Assembly: GCA_018223185.1 (NCBI GenBank)
Contig: JAAEYW010000018.1
Location: 26,874-90,873, forward strand
Source: Oceanospirillales bacterium
Lineage (GTDB): Bacteria; Pseudomonadota; Gammaproteobacteria; Pseudomonadales; Balneatricaceae
Length of the DNA: 64,000 nt
Direction of reading: 5' to 3'
Shown here: in pieces, positions 20,001 through 29,764 of the stretch
Position numbering within the stretch: the first letter of the stretch is position 1
How the letters are laid out: each line of letters opens with the position of its first letter
Notes under the pieces: generated by a model
Told to the model about the DNA's origin: nothing
What the model saw: the letters and a program-made list of their open reading frames with translations, nothing else
Database searches by the model: none
Translations under genes and position numbers: made by a program

Positions 20001-21176
20001 ATGAATGATTATCTGTTTATTATCCCGCTGTTTATAGCGGTAGCTATCGGCTGGCTCTTAGGGCGTCGTCAGCGGGATAATCAGTTGCCAGTGCAAAACT
20101 CCCTGCAGCAGGAATATTTTCGCGGTCTTGATTTTCTTCTGAGTGAAAAAACTGATGAAGCGATCGAGAGCTTTATCCGCGCTCTGGAAATTAACTCTGA
20201 TACCATACCTGCTCATCTGGCACTGGCTAAGCTGTTTCGAAAGAAAGGCGATGTTGAGCGTGCAATTCAGATCCATCAGAACCTGTTAGCCCGGTCAGAC
20301 CTTTCCCGCGATGATTTTCTGAGGATACAGATGGCTCTGGCAAAGGATTATTATGCCATTGGGCTGTTTGATCGTGCTGAAAACCTGTTGCTGGAGATTC
20401 GGGCACAGCGACCGGGCTCGAAAATTAACCAGAAAGTCATATCGCTGCTGATAAAGCTCTATGAGAAAGAGAAAGAGTGGGAGCAGGCGATTGAGGTTGC
20501 CCGGCAGTTGAGCGCCGATGAACTTCAGGGGCTCGAAGTAGAGTTGAGCCATTACTGCTGTGAGCTGGCTGAAGGTTATATTGGTCAGCAACGCTACCGT
20601 CATGCAGCAGCGAAGCTGAATGCGGCGTTAAAATTTGATAAGAGCTGTGTCCGCGCTTGTTTACTGCTTGCCGATATTGCTATCAGCCAGGAAGACTGGA
20701 AAGGGGCGATTCGTGATTTGAAGCGGATCGCTTCTCAGGACCCGTTGTTTCTCTCTGAAACTATACAGCGCCTGAAGCACTGTTATTCTAAGTTGAATCA
20801 GATGGCTGAGTTTGAACGGCTGATGAAACAATGGTTGAACAAATATCCCTCAACCAGCATTATGCTGGCGCAGGCTGAGATGATACTTGAGCAGCAGGGG
20901 GCTTACCCAGCCGGAGCTTTTATTACCGATCAGCTCAAGCACAGGCCCTCTGTCAAAGGGTTTAATCAGCTAATAGATCTGTATATTGCACATGCTTCAA
21001 AAGGGACGAACGAAAGCCTGATGGTGTTGCGGGGGCTGACGGGACAGCTTGAGCTGAGTAAGCCTGTGTATAACTGTCAGCGATGTGGTTTTTCAGGAAA
21101 GTCACTGCACTGGCAATGCCCCTCCTGTCAGAGCTGGGGTACGACTAAACCGATTCAGGGCCTTGAAGGTGAGTAG
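20001..21176 (+). CDS. lapB: Lipopolysaccharide assembly protein B (YciM)
   Basis: LapB is anchored in the inner membrane and links FtsH proteolysis of LpxC to LPS demand. Residues 1-20 form the membrane anchor (YLFIIPLFIAVAIGWLLG). Tetratricopeptide repeats fill about residues 35-330 (EYFRGLDFLLSEKTDEAIESF is the first). The C-terminus has a rubredoxin-type metal site with CQRCGFSGKSLHWQCPSC, four Cys in two CxxC pairs. All parts needed for function are present, and the length of 391 residues fits the family. Confidence 0.96.
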   Translation: MNDYLFIIPLFIAVAIGWLLGRRQRDNQLPVQNSLQQEYFRGLDFLLSEKTDEAIESFIRALEINSDTIPAHLALAKLFRKKGDVERAIQIHQNLLARSDLSRDDFLRIQMALAKDYYAIGLFDRAENLLLEIRAQRPGSKINQKVISLLIKLYEKEKEWEQAIEVARQLSADELQGLEVELSHYCCELAEGYIGQQRYRHAAAKLNAALKFDKSCVRACLLLADIAISQEDWKGAIRDLKRIASQDPLFLSETIQRLKHCYSKLNQMAEFERLMKQWLNKYPSTSIMLAQAEMILEQQGAYPAGAFITDQLKHRPSVKGFNQLIDLYIAHASKGTNESLMVLRGLTGQLELSKPVYNCQRCGFSGKSLHWQCPSCQSWGTTKPIQGLEGE

Positions 21177-21208
21177 TCCGGATCAGAATCTGTATGAGAT
21201 GTAACTGA

Positions 21209-21916
21209 ATGAATGATACTAAGCGGGTTATTGTTGCGCTGGATTACCCGGACCAGATTTCAGCCCTTAAGATGGCGGATCAGCTGGATCCTGAAAAATG
21301 TCGCGTTAAAGTGGGTAAAGAGCTTTTTACCCGTGCCGGTCCTGCGGTGGTTGAAGCGCTTCACGGAAGAGGTTTTGAGGTTTTTCTTGATCTCAAATTT
21401 CATGATATCCCCAACACCACGGCCAAAGCGGTCAGAGCGGCAGCTGAGATGGGGGTGTGGATGGTCAATGTTCATGCGTCCGGTGGCCGCCGGATGATGG
21501 AAACCGCGCGTAATGAATTAGAGCAGGTTAATGGCGCACAAACACTGCTGATCGCTGTAACCGTTCTCACCAGTATGGAGCAGCAGGATCTGGCGGATAT
21601 CGGTCTGGATATTGAACCGCTAGAGCAGGTTAAGCGTCTGGCGCAGTTGACTGAGAGCTGTGGTCTGCATGGTGTGGTCTGTTCTGCTCAGGAGGTAAAA
21701 CCACTACGGCAGATTGTGTCTCCCGGATTTCAGCTGGTTACTCCGGGTATTCGTCCGGCGGATGCTGAGGTGGGCGATCAGAAACGTATTATGACCCCGG
21801 GTGAAGCCATTATCGCAGGCAGTACTCATCTGGTAATTGGGCGGCCGATTACCCGTGCGGAGGTGCCAGCCGATGCGTTGCGCAGGATTGAACAGGAGAT
21901 TTTTGCAGCACGTTAG
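21209..21916 (+). CDS. pyrF: Orotidine 5'-phosphate decarboxylase
   Basis: PyrF makes UMP from OMP. The catalytic motif [15 protein letters not shown] is near residue 61, with Lys and Asp of the charge network. The phosphate-binding end [16 protein letters not shown] is near 178, and [12 protein letters not shown] near 205. The length of 235 residues is typical. It is the last gene of the rpsA-side cluster and is followed by a large hairpin. Confidence 0.98.
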   Translation: MNDTKRVIVALDYPDQISALKMADQLDPEKCRVKVGKELFTRAGPAVVEALHGRGFEVFLDLKFHDIPNTTAKAVRAAAEMGVWMVNVHASGGRRMMETARNELEQVNGAQTLLIAVTVLTSMEQQDLADIGLDIEPLEQVKRLAQLTESCGLHGVVCSAQEVKPLRQIVSPGFQLVTPGIRPADAEVGDQKRIMTPGEAIIAGSTHLVIGRPITRAEVPADALRRIEQEIFAAR

Positions 21917-21940
21917 TTGTCACATTTCTGTTATGTGCTA

Positions 21941-21978
21941 TTAATAATAAAGCCGGTTTTTACCGGCTTTATTATTAA
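21941..21978 (+). terminator. Long perfect inverted repeat, likely pyrF terminator
   Basis: Arms TTAATAATAAAGCCGG and CCGGCTTTATTATTAA are perfect 16-base complements around a 6-base loop. The GC core followed by a U-rich arm fits an intrinsic terminator. It ends 16 bases before comEA and directly abuts the AAAAGGAAA ribosome-binding site. Confidence 0.75.
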
Positions 21979-21994
21979 TCAAAAGGAAATAGCT

Positions 21995-22279
21995 ATGAAA
22001 TGGAATTCGTGTCTTAAATCAGTATTACTGCTGCTGCTGTGTCTGAGTTTGCCGCTGAGTGTCTTCGCTGAACCCGTGGTAAATATCAATACGGCTGCCG
22101 CTGATCAGCTTGTGGAAGTATTACAGGGAGTCGGGCCGGCAAAGGCGAAAGCGATAATAGACTACCGTGAAGCAAATGGCCCCTTCAAAACAGTCGATGA
22201 ACTGGCTAATGTGAAGGGTATCGGAAGTGCTACGGTGGCTAAAAACCTGCAAAGTATCATGGTTGATGATCCGCAGTGA
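21995..22279 (+). CDS. Small secreted ComEA-type helix-hairpin-helix protein
   Basis: A 94-residue protein with a signal peptide (MKWNSCLKSVLLLLLCLSLP, ending SVFAEP) and one ComEA/HhH DNA-binding domain: NINTAAADQLVEVLQGVGPA and VKGIGSATVAKNL. Proteins of this form act in the periplasm and bind incoming DNA during natural transformation, or have unknown roles in species that are not competent. The start at 21995 has AAAAGGAAA before it. An upstream in-frame start would run through the terminator hairpin and was rejected. Confidence 0.88.
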   Translation: MKWNSCLKSVLLLLLCLSLPLSVFAEPVVNINTAAADQLVEVLQGVGPAKAKAIIDYREANGPFKTVDELANVKGIGSATVAKNLQSIMVDDPQ

Positions 22280-22314
22280 GGTTTAAGCACTTATTGTTGT
22301 TAAGCTAAGTTGTA

Positions 22315-22341
22315 GAGGCTGCCATCCGGCAGCCTTTTTTA
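22315..22341 (+). terminator. Intrinsic terminator after comEA
   Basis: AGGCTGCC and GGCAGCCT pair around ATCC, followed by six T. The T run reaches the stop codon of the convergent transporter gene. Confidence 0.92.
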
Positions 22342-23232
22342 TAATACAAACACCAGAGTGAGCGGGATAAAGATCAGTGCACCCATATTGCCAAGCAGCA
22401 CGATCGAAGCGACCTGTTTGGGCTCCTGATTGTATTGCTCTGCGACAATGTAGTTAAGTACCGCCGGTGGCAGTGCGCCGAAGATAATCAGGTAGGCAAA
22501 CTGTTCTGCTTCAAGGTGTAGCAGTTGCTGTATTGCAAAGGCAATCAGAACACCGATAAGAGGGCTGATAATCGCACCGGTGATGCCAATTCTCCAGGCG
22601 CTGAAGTCGACGGTGATCAGTCTAACTCCAAGGGTAAAGAGTAACAGGGGGATTGAGATCTGTCCCAGCATATCCAGTGCGGTCGCGGCTGATGCGGGTA
22701 CAGTCAGGCTGAGACTGCTCCAGCCAAGACCTGCGATCGTCGCGATAATAATGGGCATTCGCAGCAGTCGCCAGGGGTTCGTGCGGTGGTCCATCATGTA
22801 GATGCCGACAGTAAAGTGCAGGGTCATCTCAACAATAAACAGCATGATCGCTGCAGGCAGTGCCTGTTCGCCAAAGGCTAGGATGATCAGTGGTAGTCCC
22901 AGGTTGCCGCTGTTGCTGAACATCATCGGCGGAAGAAAGGTTTTTGGCTGAACTTTAAGCAGTTTGCACAGAGGCCAGATCAGTAGCCCGGAACCCAGTA
23001 TGACAACTGCTGCGCCTGCTGCCAGAGCCTGGTATTTGACCAGATCGAAGGATTTATCTGACAGTACAAAGAAGATCAGTGCCGGTACAAAGATATCCAT
23101 ATTCAACTGGTTGGCCAGCGCCATGTCCGGCTTTTTATAGCGGCCATAAAGATAGCCGCACAGAACAATGGCAAAGAGTGGAAAAACGGTCAGAAATATC
23201 CGTTCGGCAAGTGCCAGGGCGGTAGTGTCCAT
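22339..23232 (-). CDS. AEC family permease (auxin efflux carrier type)
   Basis: A membrane transporter of 297 residues with about ten hydrophobic helices in two similar halves, for example FLTVFPLFAIVLCGYLYG at 12-29 and LGLPLIILAFGEQALPAAIMLF near 110. The motif SNSGNLGLPL, here as MFSNSGNLGLP near 103, is the family signature. The substrate is unknown. Family members export or import malonate, malate and other anions. It lies 3 bases downstream of dtd on the same strand, so the two probably share a transcript. Confidence 0.85.
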   Translation of the reverse strand: MDTTALALAERIFLTVFPLFAIVLCGYLYGRYKKPDMALANQLNMDIFVPALIFFVLSDKSFDLVKYQALAAGAAVVILGSGLLIWPLCKLLKVQPKTFLPPMMFSNSGNLGLPLIILAFGEQALPAAIMLFIVEMTLHFTVGIYMMDHRTNPWRLLRMPIIIATIAGLGWSSLSLTVPASAATALDMLGQISIPLLLFTLGVRLITVDFSAWRIGITGAIISPLIGVLIAFAIQQLLHLEAEQFAYLIIFGALPPAVLNYIVAEQYNQEPKQVASIVLLGNMGALIFIPLTLVFVL

Positions 23233-23235
23233 CTC

Positions 23236-23673
23236 TCAGACTTCCAGTAAAAAGGTCACAGGACCATCATTGATAAGGCTGACCTGCATATCTGCGCCGA
23301 AGCGTCCAGTTGCAACGTCGGGGTGCAGAGATCGGGCCTGGCTGACAAAATATTCATATAGTGCTTCTCCCTGTTCAGGTGTGGCTCCTTTAGAAAAGCC
23401 GGGTCGAAGTCCTTTGGCCGTGTCGGCCACAAGGGTAAACTGAGAAACAATCAGCAGACCGCCTTCCCGCTGTTGCAGGTTGAGGTTCATTTTGCCCTCG
23501 GAGTCAGAAAAAATGCGGTAGTTCAGAATTTTCTGAAGCAGTTTATCTGCACTGGCCTGGTTGTCGGTTTTTTCAACGCCAAGCAGCAGGAGTATTCCGG
23601 GGCCTATCTCACCATGGAGCTCACCGGAAATATTAACAGAGGCGGTTTCTACCCGCTGAATAAGTGCTTTCAA
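23236..23673 (-). CDS. dtd: D-aminoacyl-tRNA deacylase
   Basis: Dtd removes D-amino acids and glycine wrongly loaded on tRNA. The two active-site motifs are [21 protein letters not shown] at about 77-97 and the cross-subunit GPVTFLLEV at the very end, including the Gly-Pro cis motif. The length of 145 residues is standard. It is 23 bases downstream of pip and 3 bases upstream of the AEC permease gene, so the three probably form one operon. Confidence 0.97.
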   Translation of the reverse strand: MKALIQRVETASVNISGELHGEIGPGILLLLGVEKTDNQASADKLLQKILNYRIFSDSEGKMNLNLQQREGGLLIVSQFTLVADTAKGLRPGFSKGATPEQGEALYEYFVSQARSLHPDVATGRFGADMQVSLINDGPVTFLLEV

Positions 23674-23695
23674 CTCAATTCCTCAGATCGCTGAA

Positions 23696-24646
23696 TCAGG
23701 CTTTAGAAAGTGCAAACTGATTGGTTGCCTTAATCAGGTTGTCAGTGATACCGGCTTCCAGTGCACTGTGACCTGCATCTCTGACAATGTGCAGTTCAGC
23801 CTGAGGCAGGACATCGTGCAAAGCGAAAGCCTGTTCAATCGGGCAAACGACATCGTATCGGCCATGCACAATCACGGTGGGTATGTGCTGGAGCCTGTGT
23901 GCGTCGCGGATAATCTGATCAGGTTCGATAAAGGCTTTGTTGATAAAGTAATGGGATTCTATCCGTGCCATCGCCAGGGCAATATGAGGATCGGCACAAT
24001 GCTCAACGATGTCGTTGTTCGGATCAAGGGTAGAACAGCGTCCCTCCCAGACAGACCACGCTTTGGCAGCGGACATCCGGGCAATTTCGTTATCTGATGT
24101 CAGGCGTTCGTAGTACGCCTGTAGCATCGCGCCACGCTCCGGTTGAGGAATTACTTTCTGATACTCTTTCCAGTAGTCTGGAAAAATTGCGCTGGCGCCT
24201 TCCTGATAGAACCAGTGGATATCCCGGTCCCGGCAGAGAAAGATGCCTCGCAGAATCATCCCTGATACCCGTTCAGGAAAACTTTCGGCATACAGCAGAC
24301 TGAGGGTGGAACCCCATGAGCCGCCAAACAGTAACCATTCATCAATATTGAGGTGTTCGCGGATCTTTTCAATATCGCTGATCAGTTGTGCAGTAGTGTT
24401 ATTTCGTAGCTCTGCATGTGGGGTTGACTGACCACAGCCGCGCTGGTCAAACAGAATTATGCGGTATTTTTCGGGATCAAAGAAACTGCGGTTGAAGCTG
24501 CTGGTGCCACCACCGGGTCCACCGTGAATAAACAGAACCGGAATGCCCTGGGCGTTACCGCTCTCTTCGATATAGAGGGTATGCAGATCATCAACGGTCA
24601 GATGATGTTGCTTATAAGGGTGGATGTCGGGAAAGAGGGTGTTCAT
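23696..24646 (-). CDS. pip: Proline iminopeptidase
   Basis: An S33-family alpha/beta hydrolase of 316 residues that removes N-terminal proline from peptides. It shows the oxyanion-hole motif VLFIHGGPGGGTS near residue 38, the nucleophile elbow GGSWGSTLSLLYAE near 108 with the catalytic Ser, the Asp in GRYDVVCP near 265, and the His in DAGHSALE near 293. It is the first gene of the pip-dtd-AEC group. Confidence 0.95.
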   Translation of the reverse strand: MNTLFPDIHPYKQHHLTVDDLHTLYIEESGNAQGIPVLFIHGGPGGGTSSFNRSFFDPEKYRIILFDQRGCGQSTPHAELRNNTTAQLISDIEKIREHLNIDEWLLFGGSWGSTLSLLYAESFPERVSGMILRGIFLCRDRDIHWFYQEGASAIFPDYWKEYQKVIPQPERGAMLQAYYERLTSDNEIARMSAAKAWSVWEGRCSTLDPNNDIVEHCADPHIALAMARIESHYFINKAFIEPDQIIRDAHRLQHIPTVIVHGRYDVVCPIEQAFALHDVLPQAELHIVRDAGHSALEAGITDNLIKATNQFALSKA

Positions 24647-24759
24647 CTGGGTGTCCTTGTCAGTCTGGCAGACACCGGGAGTATAGCCCGGAACAGTGGT
24701 CGCTGTCCGGGCTTTTTTACGTGCTGGATTGAGCGGCTATATCAAAAAAACTATAGCGC

Positions 24760-26577
24760 TTATTTACCGGAACGTGAAAAACGCTTACGTTCGTTTTCAG
24801 TCAGCATCTTCTTACGGATGCGGATATTCAGCGGTGTTACTTCAACCAGTTCGTCATCTTCGATGAAGTCCAGGGCCTGTTCCAGAGTGAAGCGAACAGG
24901 CGGTGTCAGCTGAATGTTTTCGTCGGTACCGGAGGCACGAACGTTGGTCAGCTGCTTACCTTTGATCGGGTTTACCGCAAGGTCATTACTGCGGCTGTGA
25001 ATACCCAGAATCATACCTTCGTACACTTCGATGTTAGGTTCGATGCACAGACGGCCACGTTCCTGCAGGTTCCACAGAGAGTATCCCAGTGCTTTACCGG
25101 TTACCATTGAGACCAGTACGCCGTTGTTACGGCTGATCACTTCACCCTCTTTTACTTCGCCGTAGTGGTCAAAGACAGAGGTCATGATGCCGGTACCGGA
25201 TGTCATTGTCAGGAACTGTGAACGGAAACCGATCAGACCGCGGGACGGGATCAGGAAAGTCAGACGTACGCGACCTTTTCCATCCACTTCCATATTGGTC
25301 ATATCTGCTTTACGTTTACCCAGCTCCTCAATGATGTTGCCCTGATGCTGCTCTTCAACATCGATCATGACAATTTCGAATGGCTCGTGAGTTTTGCCGT
25401 CAACGATTTTCTGAATTACTTCAGGACGGGAAACCCCCAGCTCAAAGCCTTCACGACGCATGGATTCAATCAGTACCGACAGGTGAAGCTCGCCACGTCC
25501 GGAGACTTTAAATTTCTCCGGAGATTCACCCTGCTCAACGCGCAGAGCAACGTTGTGAATCAGTTCGCGGTCCAGTCGGTCTTTAATGTTCCGGCTGGTA
25601 ACAAACTTACCGTCCTGCCCGGCAAACGGAGAGTCATTCACCTGGAAAGTCATGGATACGGTTGGCTCATCTACAGAAAGCGGTGGCAGTGCTTCAACGG
25701 CAGATGGGTCACACAGAGTATCGGAGATATTCAGGGCATCGATACCGGTAATACAGATAATGTCACCCGCCTGTGCAGACTCAACATCAACTCGATCCAG
25801 GCCTAAGTAACCCATAATCTTCTGCACTTTACCGTTACGAACCTTGCCTTCGCGATCAATAACTTTAACCACGTGGTTCAGTTTTACGGTACCGCGTGAT
25901 ACCCGGCCAACTCCGATAACACCTACGTAGCTGTTATAGTCCAGCGCAGAGATCTGCATCTGGAATGGGCCGTCAGTATCAACCTGAGGAGGGTTTACGT
26001 GTTTAACAATGGCTTCAAACAGCGGTGTCATATCATCCGCCAGGTCATCCGGCTCATTACCAGCTACACCGTTCAGGGCAGACGCATAGATGATTGGGAA
26101 GTCGAGCTGCTCATCGGTCGCGCCGAGGCTGTCAAACAGGTCAAACACCTGATCGATAACATAATCAGGACGTGAACCCGGGCGGTCAACTTTGTTAACG
26201 ACTACGATTGGACGCAAGCCCTGCTCAAATGCTTTCTGAGTTACAAAGCGGGTTTGCGGCATCGGGCCATCAACGGCATCAACCAGCAGGCAAACGCAGT
26301 CAACCATTGACAGTACCCGTTCAACTTCACCACCAAAGTCAGCGTGTCCCGGTGTATCAACAATGTTGATATGGTAGTCGTTCCACTCGATGGCGGTGTT
26401 CTTCGCCAGAATGGTAATACCCCGTTCTTTTTCCTGATCGTTCGAATCCATGATTCGTTCGGTGCCTTCGTCACGGCGGCCCAGAGTACCGGACTGCGAG
26501 AGAAGTTTATCAACCAGGGTGGTTTTACCATGGTCAACGTGGGCAATGATGGCGATGTTTCTTAAGTTTTCGATCAC
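24760..26577 (-). CDS. bipA: Translational GTPase BipA/TypA
   Basis: BipA is a ribosome-associated GTPase that aids 50S assembly, especially in the cold and under stress. The G1 motif [17 protein letters not shown] is near residue 8. [15 protein letters not shown] (G3) and [15 protein letters not shown] (G4) follow, then EF-G-like domains III and V and the family-specific C-terminal domain. The GTG at 26577 was chosen ([15 protein letters not shown]) because the E. coli protein begins MIENLRN. A farther ATG at 26616 would add 13 residues with no family match. The length of 605 residues then fits the family. Confidence 0.96.
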   Translation of the reverse strand: MIENLRNIAIIAHVDHGKTTLVDKLLSQSGTLGRRDEGTERIMDSNDQEKERGITILAKNTAIEWNDYHINIVDTPGHADFGGEVERVLSMVDCVCLLVDAVDGPMPQTRFVTQKAFEQGLRPIVVVNKVDRPGSRPDYVIDQVFDLFDSLGATDEQLDFPIIYASALNGVAGNEPDDLADDMTPLFEAIVKHVNPPQVDTDGPFQMQISALDYNSYVGVIGVGRVSRGTVKLNHVVKVIDREGKVRNGKVQKIMGYLGLDRVDVESAQAGDIICITGIDALNISDTLCDPSAVEALPPLSVDEPTVSMTFQVNDSPFAGQDGKFVTSRNIKDRLDRELIHNVALRVEQGESPEKFKVSGRGELHLSVLIESMRREGFELGVSRPEVIQKIVDGKTHEPFEIVMIDVEEQHQGNIIEELGKRKADMTNMEVDGKGRVRLTFLIPSRGLIGFRSQFLTMTSGTGIMTSVFDHYGEVKEGEVISRNNGVLVSMVTGKALGYSLWNLQERGRLCIEPNIEVYEGMILGIHSRSNDLAVNPIKGKQLTNVRASGTDENIQLTPPVRFTLEQALDFIEDDELVEVTPLNIRIRKKMLTENERKRFSRSGK

Positions 26578-26783
26578 GTCTGGGGACCTGTGCAGACAAA
26601 TTTTAGAAGCGCACATTATACATGAGATATACCGAAGCTGCGTCTTTCTTATGTGCTCAATGACAAAAATAGTTTTTTTTCCGGTTTGTTGATCTGTTTT
26701 AGAGGATAAGTACTATATGTTGGAGTAATATGATGGCACCTTTTTGAGGCAGCAAGGGTTGAGGTAAATCGAGAAAACGCACG

Positions 26784-26801
26784 GCGCACTATTTTGGTTC
26801 G
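26784..26801 (+). promoter_or_regulatory. NtrC-binding enhancer site 1 upstream of glnA
   Basis: The sequence around GCACTATTTTGGTTC matches the NtrC consensus (TGCAC-N7-GTGCA type) in its left half and core. It lies about 145 bases before the predicted sigma-54 start point. Confidence 0.75.
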
Positions 26802-26813
26802 TTATTTGTCTTT

Positions 26814-26831
26814 TTGCTCTATTTTGGTTCG
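26814..26831 (+). promoter_or_regulatory. NtrC-binding enhancer site 2 upstream of glnA
   Basis: GCTCTATTTTGGTTC repeats site 1 with one base changed, exactly 30 bases downstream, or about three helical turns. Paired sites on one face of the helix are what an NtrC enhancer needs. Confidence 0.72.
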
Positions 26832-26905
26832 TTCTGCAGAGTTTAAATTGTTTCAAATTCGATCTGGAGCGCTTTATGTCGCGTGCTTTCGGTGCCTGAG
26901 GAAAC

Positions 26906-26921
26906 TGGCATACCCCTTGCT
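26906..26921 (+). promoter_or_regulatory. Sigma-54 promoter of glnA
   Basis: TGGCAT-ACCCC-TTGCT has the -24 GG and -12 GC separated by exactly 10 bases, the required spacing for RpoN. Transcription should start near 26931, about 88 bases before glnA. The rest of the 440-base gap back to bipA is AT-rich, and no gene was seen in it. Confidence 0.82.
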
Positions 26922-27018
26922 GCTTAAAGGCGAAACAAACCTGACAGGTTAGGCTGTGTGATGCGGTCGTTTTTAATCGGTTGGGCGTCTGACAATATAA
27001 TCTAGTGGAGAAAGTCAA

Positions 27019-28422
27019 ATGTCAGAGACTCTGAATCTGATCAAAGAGCATGATGTTAAGTGGGTTGATATGCGTTTCACCGATACCCACGGTAAAGAAC
27101 AGCACGTTACTATCCCGGTAACCGAAGTGAGCGAAGACTTCTTCGAAGAAGGCAAAATGTTCGATGGTTCATCCATCGCAGGCTGGAAGGGTATTAACGA
27201 GTCTGACATGATTCTGCAACCAGACGATTCGGCGTCTGTAATGGATCCATTTGCTGAAGACTCTACCATCATTGTTCGTTGTAATATCGTCGAGCCTACA
27301 ACCGGTCAGGGTTATGAACGTGATCCTCGTTCAGTTGCTAAACGTGCAGAAGCTTACCTGAAGTCAACGGGTATTGCTGATAGCGCTATGTTTGGTCCTG
27401 AGCCTGAGTTCTTCGTATTTGATGAAGTTAAGTGGCACATTGATATCAGTGGTAGTGGCTACACTATTGGCTCTGAAGAAGCGTCATGGTCGACTAATAA
27501 CAGCTATGAAGGCGGTAACACAGGTCACCGTCCACGTGTGAAGGGTGGTTACTTCCCGGTTCCTCCGGTTGATTCCCTGCATGATCTGCGTGCGGCTATG
27601 TGTGATGCAATGTCTGCTATGGGGCTGACCATCGAAGTTCATCACCATGAGGTTGCAACAGCTGGTCAGTGTGAGATCGGTGTTGGTCCGAATACTCTGA
27701 CGGCTAAGGCTGACGAAGTACAGATTCTGAAGTACTGTGTTCACAACGTTGCTCACGCATATGGCAAAACTGCGACCTTTATGCCTAAGCCTCTGGTTGG
27801 CGATAACGGTTCAGGTATGCACGTTCACCAGTCTTTGTCTAAAGACGGTGTTAACATCTTCCACGGTGATGCATATGCTGGCCTGAGTGAAACTGCACTG
27901 TTCTACATTGGTGGTATTATTAAGCACGCCAAGGCCCTGAACGCGCTGACTAACGCTTCTACTAACGCTTACAAGCGTCTGATACCTGGTTTCGAAGCGC
28001 CTGTTATGCTGGCATACTCTGCCCGTAACCGTTCTGCTTCTATCCGTATCCCTTATGTGACCAATCCTAAGGCATACCGCATTGAGACCCGTTTCCCTGA
28101 TCCATCTGCTAACCCTTACCTGTGCTTCGCAGCACTGATGATGGCAGGTCTTGATGGTATTCAGAATAAGATTCACCCTGGCGATCCTGCAGATAAGGAT
28201 CTGTATGACCTGCCAGCTGAAGAAGCATTGGCTATCCCGACGGTAGCTGCTTCTCTGGAAGAGGCTCTGGATGCTCTGGATAATGATCGTGCGTTCCTGA
28301 CGGCCGGCGGTGTATTCACCGACGACATGATCGATGCTTATATCAAGCTGAAGAAGGAAGAGTGTCTGAAAGTTAGTCAGACAACTCACCCGGTTGAGTT
28401 TGATCTGTATTACTCTGTTTAA
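27019..28422 (+). CDS. glnA: Glutamine synthetase type I
   Basis: GlnA fixes ammonium into glutamine. The dodecameric GSI-beta form is 467 residues here. Visible motifs are [12 protein letters not shown] near residue 49, [13 protein letters not shown] near 212, the ATP-binding [17 protein letters not shown] near 263, NRSASIRIP near 340, and the adenylylation Tyr in [10 protein letters not shown] near residue 395-400. The latter shows that it is regulated by GlnE. The upstream region has an NtrC-controlled sigma-54 promoter. It is followed by its own terminator and then glnLG. Confidence 0.99.
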   Translation: MSETLNLIKEHDVKWVDMRFTDTHGKEQHVTIPVTEVSEDFFEEGKMFDGSSIAGWKGINESDMILQPDDSASVMDPFAEDSTIIVRCNIVEPTTGQGYERDPRSVAKRAEAYLKSTGIADSAMFGPEPEFFVFDEVKWHIDISGSGYTIGSEEASWSTNNSYEGGNTGHRPRVKGGYFPVPPVDSLHDLRAAMCDAMSAMGLTIEVHHHEVATAGQCEIGVGPNTLTAKADEVQILKYCVHNVAHAYGKTATFMPKPLVGDNGSGMHVHQSLSKDGVNIFHGDAYAGLSETALFYIGGIIKHAKALNALTNASTNAYKRLIPGFEAPVMLAYSARNRSASIRIPYVTNPKAYRIETRFPDPSANPYLCFAALMMAGLDGIQNKIHPGDPADKDLYDLPAEEALAIPTVAASLEEALDALDNDRAFLTAGGVFTDDMIDAYIKLKKEECLKVSQTTHPVEFDLYYSV

Positions 28423-28442
28423 TCCATAAGGATTAATTGAAG

Positions 28443-28471
28443 AAAACCTCCTTATACGGAGGTTTTTTTTT
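28443..28471 (+). terminator. Intrinsic terminator after glnA
   Basis: AAAACCTCC and GGAGGTTTT pair around TTATAC, followed by a long T run. It separates glnA from glnLG. Confidence 0.93.
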
Positions 28472-28480
28472 ACCTGTGAT

Positions 28481-28508
28481 TTGGTGTTCTTTTTTGTTGC
28501 ACTATAAT
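28481..28508 (+). promoter_or_regulatory. Sigma-70 promoter of glnL
   Basis: TTGGTG, 16 bases, then a perfect TATAAT at 28503-28508. The -10 box lies inside the NtrC operator, so NtrC binding should block it. The predicted start lies about 185 bases before glnL. Confidence 0.65.
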
Positions 28509-28514
28509 GGTGCA
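28498..28514 (+). promoter_or_regulatory. NtrC operator at the glnL promoter
   Basis: TGCACTATAATGGTGCA is a full match to the NtrC consensus with perfect TGCAC/GTGCA half sites. A weaker copy, TGCACTGAGTTGGTTTG, lies at 28602-28618. In enteric bacteria NtrC represses the glnL promoter from such a site. Confidence 0.8.
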
Positions 28515-28699
28515 TTTGGTGCTATCCTATAGATGAGTCTGATCGGGCAGTTTCAGCCAGAACGCCCCGTAGATAAACAAATCTGTGCTCATTTTTTTTA
28601 GTGCACTGAGTTGGTTTGCTTTTTGCTACCATCTTTATAACAACCGCCTGTGTTGAGTTGAACGCGCACATGGTCAGTTTCTGAGGCAAAGCAGCAAAG

Positions 28700-29764
28700 A
28701 TGAATACACCCGATCTGCATAAACACATATTAGATAACCTGTCGACGGCAGCCCTGTTGGTCGATGGGCAGCTACAGCTGGTGTATATGAATCCGTCGGC
28801 AGAAATGTTGCTGGAAGCGAGTGCCAGACGTCTGTGTCAATTGCCTTTTCATGACTGGTTTCTGGTGGATGATGACCGGGACGCTCTGAAGGGGGCGCTG
28901 GACAACGGGCATCCATTTACCAAGCGGGAAGCTAAGCTGACAACCCTGACCGGACACGAGATCACGATCGATTACAGTGTCAATCCAATGCCGCAGAAAT
29001 ATGGCCGTCTGGTGCTGATTGAACTGACTCCGCGGGACCGGTTAATCCGTATCTCCCGTGAGGAAGAATTGCTGAGTAATCATGAAACTGTAATTTCACT
29101 GGTCAGGGGGTTAGCTCATGAGATCAAGAACCCGCTGGGAGGGTTACGGGGAGCCGCGCAGTTACTTGAGCGCGAACTTCCCGATGAATCTTTACATGAT
29201 TATACCCGGGTGATTATTGAAGAGGCTGATCGGTTGAGGAATCTGGTAGACCGGATGTTAGGGCCACATAAGATGCCGCGGTTAGAGGAAGTTAATATTC
29301 ATTCCATCCTTGAACATGTGAGTAGTCTTGTGATCGCAGAGGTTGGGGGACAGGTTCACATCCTGCGGGATTATGACCCTAGTCTGCCAGAGTTTATGGG
29401 CGACCGGGAACAGCTGATTCAGGCGGTACTGAATATTGTTCGTAACGGTATGCAAGCGCTGCAGGAGTCGGAAACTGCAGAACCACGTATCCTGTTGCGC
29501 ACCCGGGTGGTTCGTAATCTGACACTTGGAGCTGAGATGCACCGGCTGGTTTGTTGTGTCGAAATAATCGATAACGGACCGGGTATACCGGAAGAGCTTC
29601 TGCATAAAATTTTCTATCCGATGGTGAGTGGCCGGGCCATCGGAACGGGTCTGGGATTGTCAATTGCTCAATCTGTTCTGGCACAACACCATGGGCTGAT
29701 CGAGTGTCGGAGTGTCCCCGGTGAGACCTGTTTTCAACTTTTAATACCTCTGGAGCAACAATGA
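28700..29764 (+). CDS. glnL: Nitrogen sensor kinase/phosphatase NtrB
   Basis: NtrB phosphorylates NtrC when nitrogen is short and removes the phosphate when bound to PII protein. Residues 8-110 are a PAS domain (LLVDGQLQLVYMNPSAEMLL). The phospho-acceptor is His140 in GLAHEIKNPLGGLRGAA. The ATPase domain shows NIVRNGMQAL (N box), DNGPGIP (G1) and GTGLGLSIAQ (G2). There are no membrane segments, so it is cytosolic as expected. Its stop overlaps the glnG start in ATGA, so the kinase and regulator are coupled. Confidence 0.97.
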   Translation: MNTPDLHKHILDNLSTAALLVDGQLQLVYMNPSAEMLLEASARRLCQLPFHDWFLVDDDRDALKGALDNGHPFTKREAKLTTLTGHEITIDYSVNPMPQKYGRLVLIELTPRDRLIRISREEELLSNHETVISLVRGLAHEIKNPLGGLRGAAQLLERELPDESLHDYTRVIIEEADRLRNLVDRMLGPHKMPRLEEVNIHSILEHVSSLVIAEVGGQVHILRDYDPSLPEFMGDREQLIQAVLNIVRNGMQALQESETAEPRILLRTRVVRNLTLGAEMHRLVCCVEIIDNGPGIPEELLHKIFYPMVSGRAIGTGLGLSIAQSVLAQHHGLIECRSVPGETCFQLLIPLEQQ

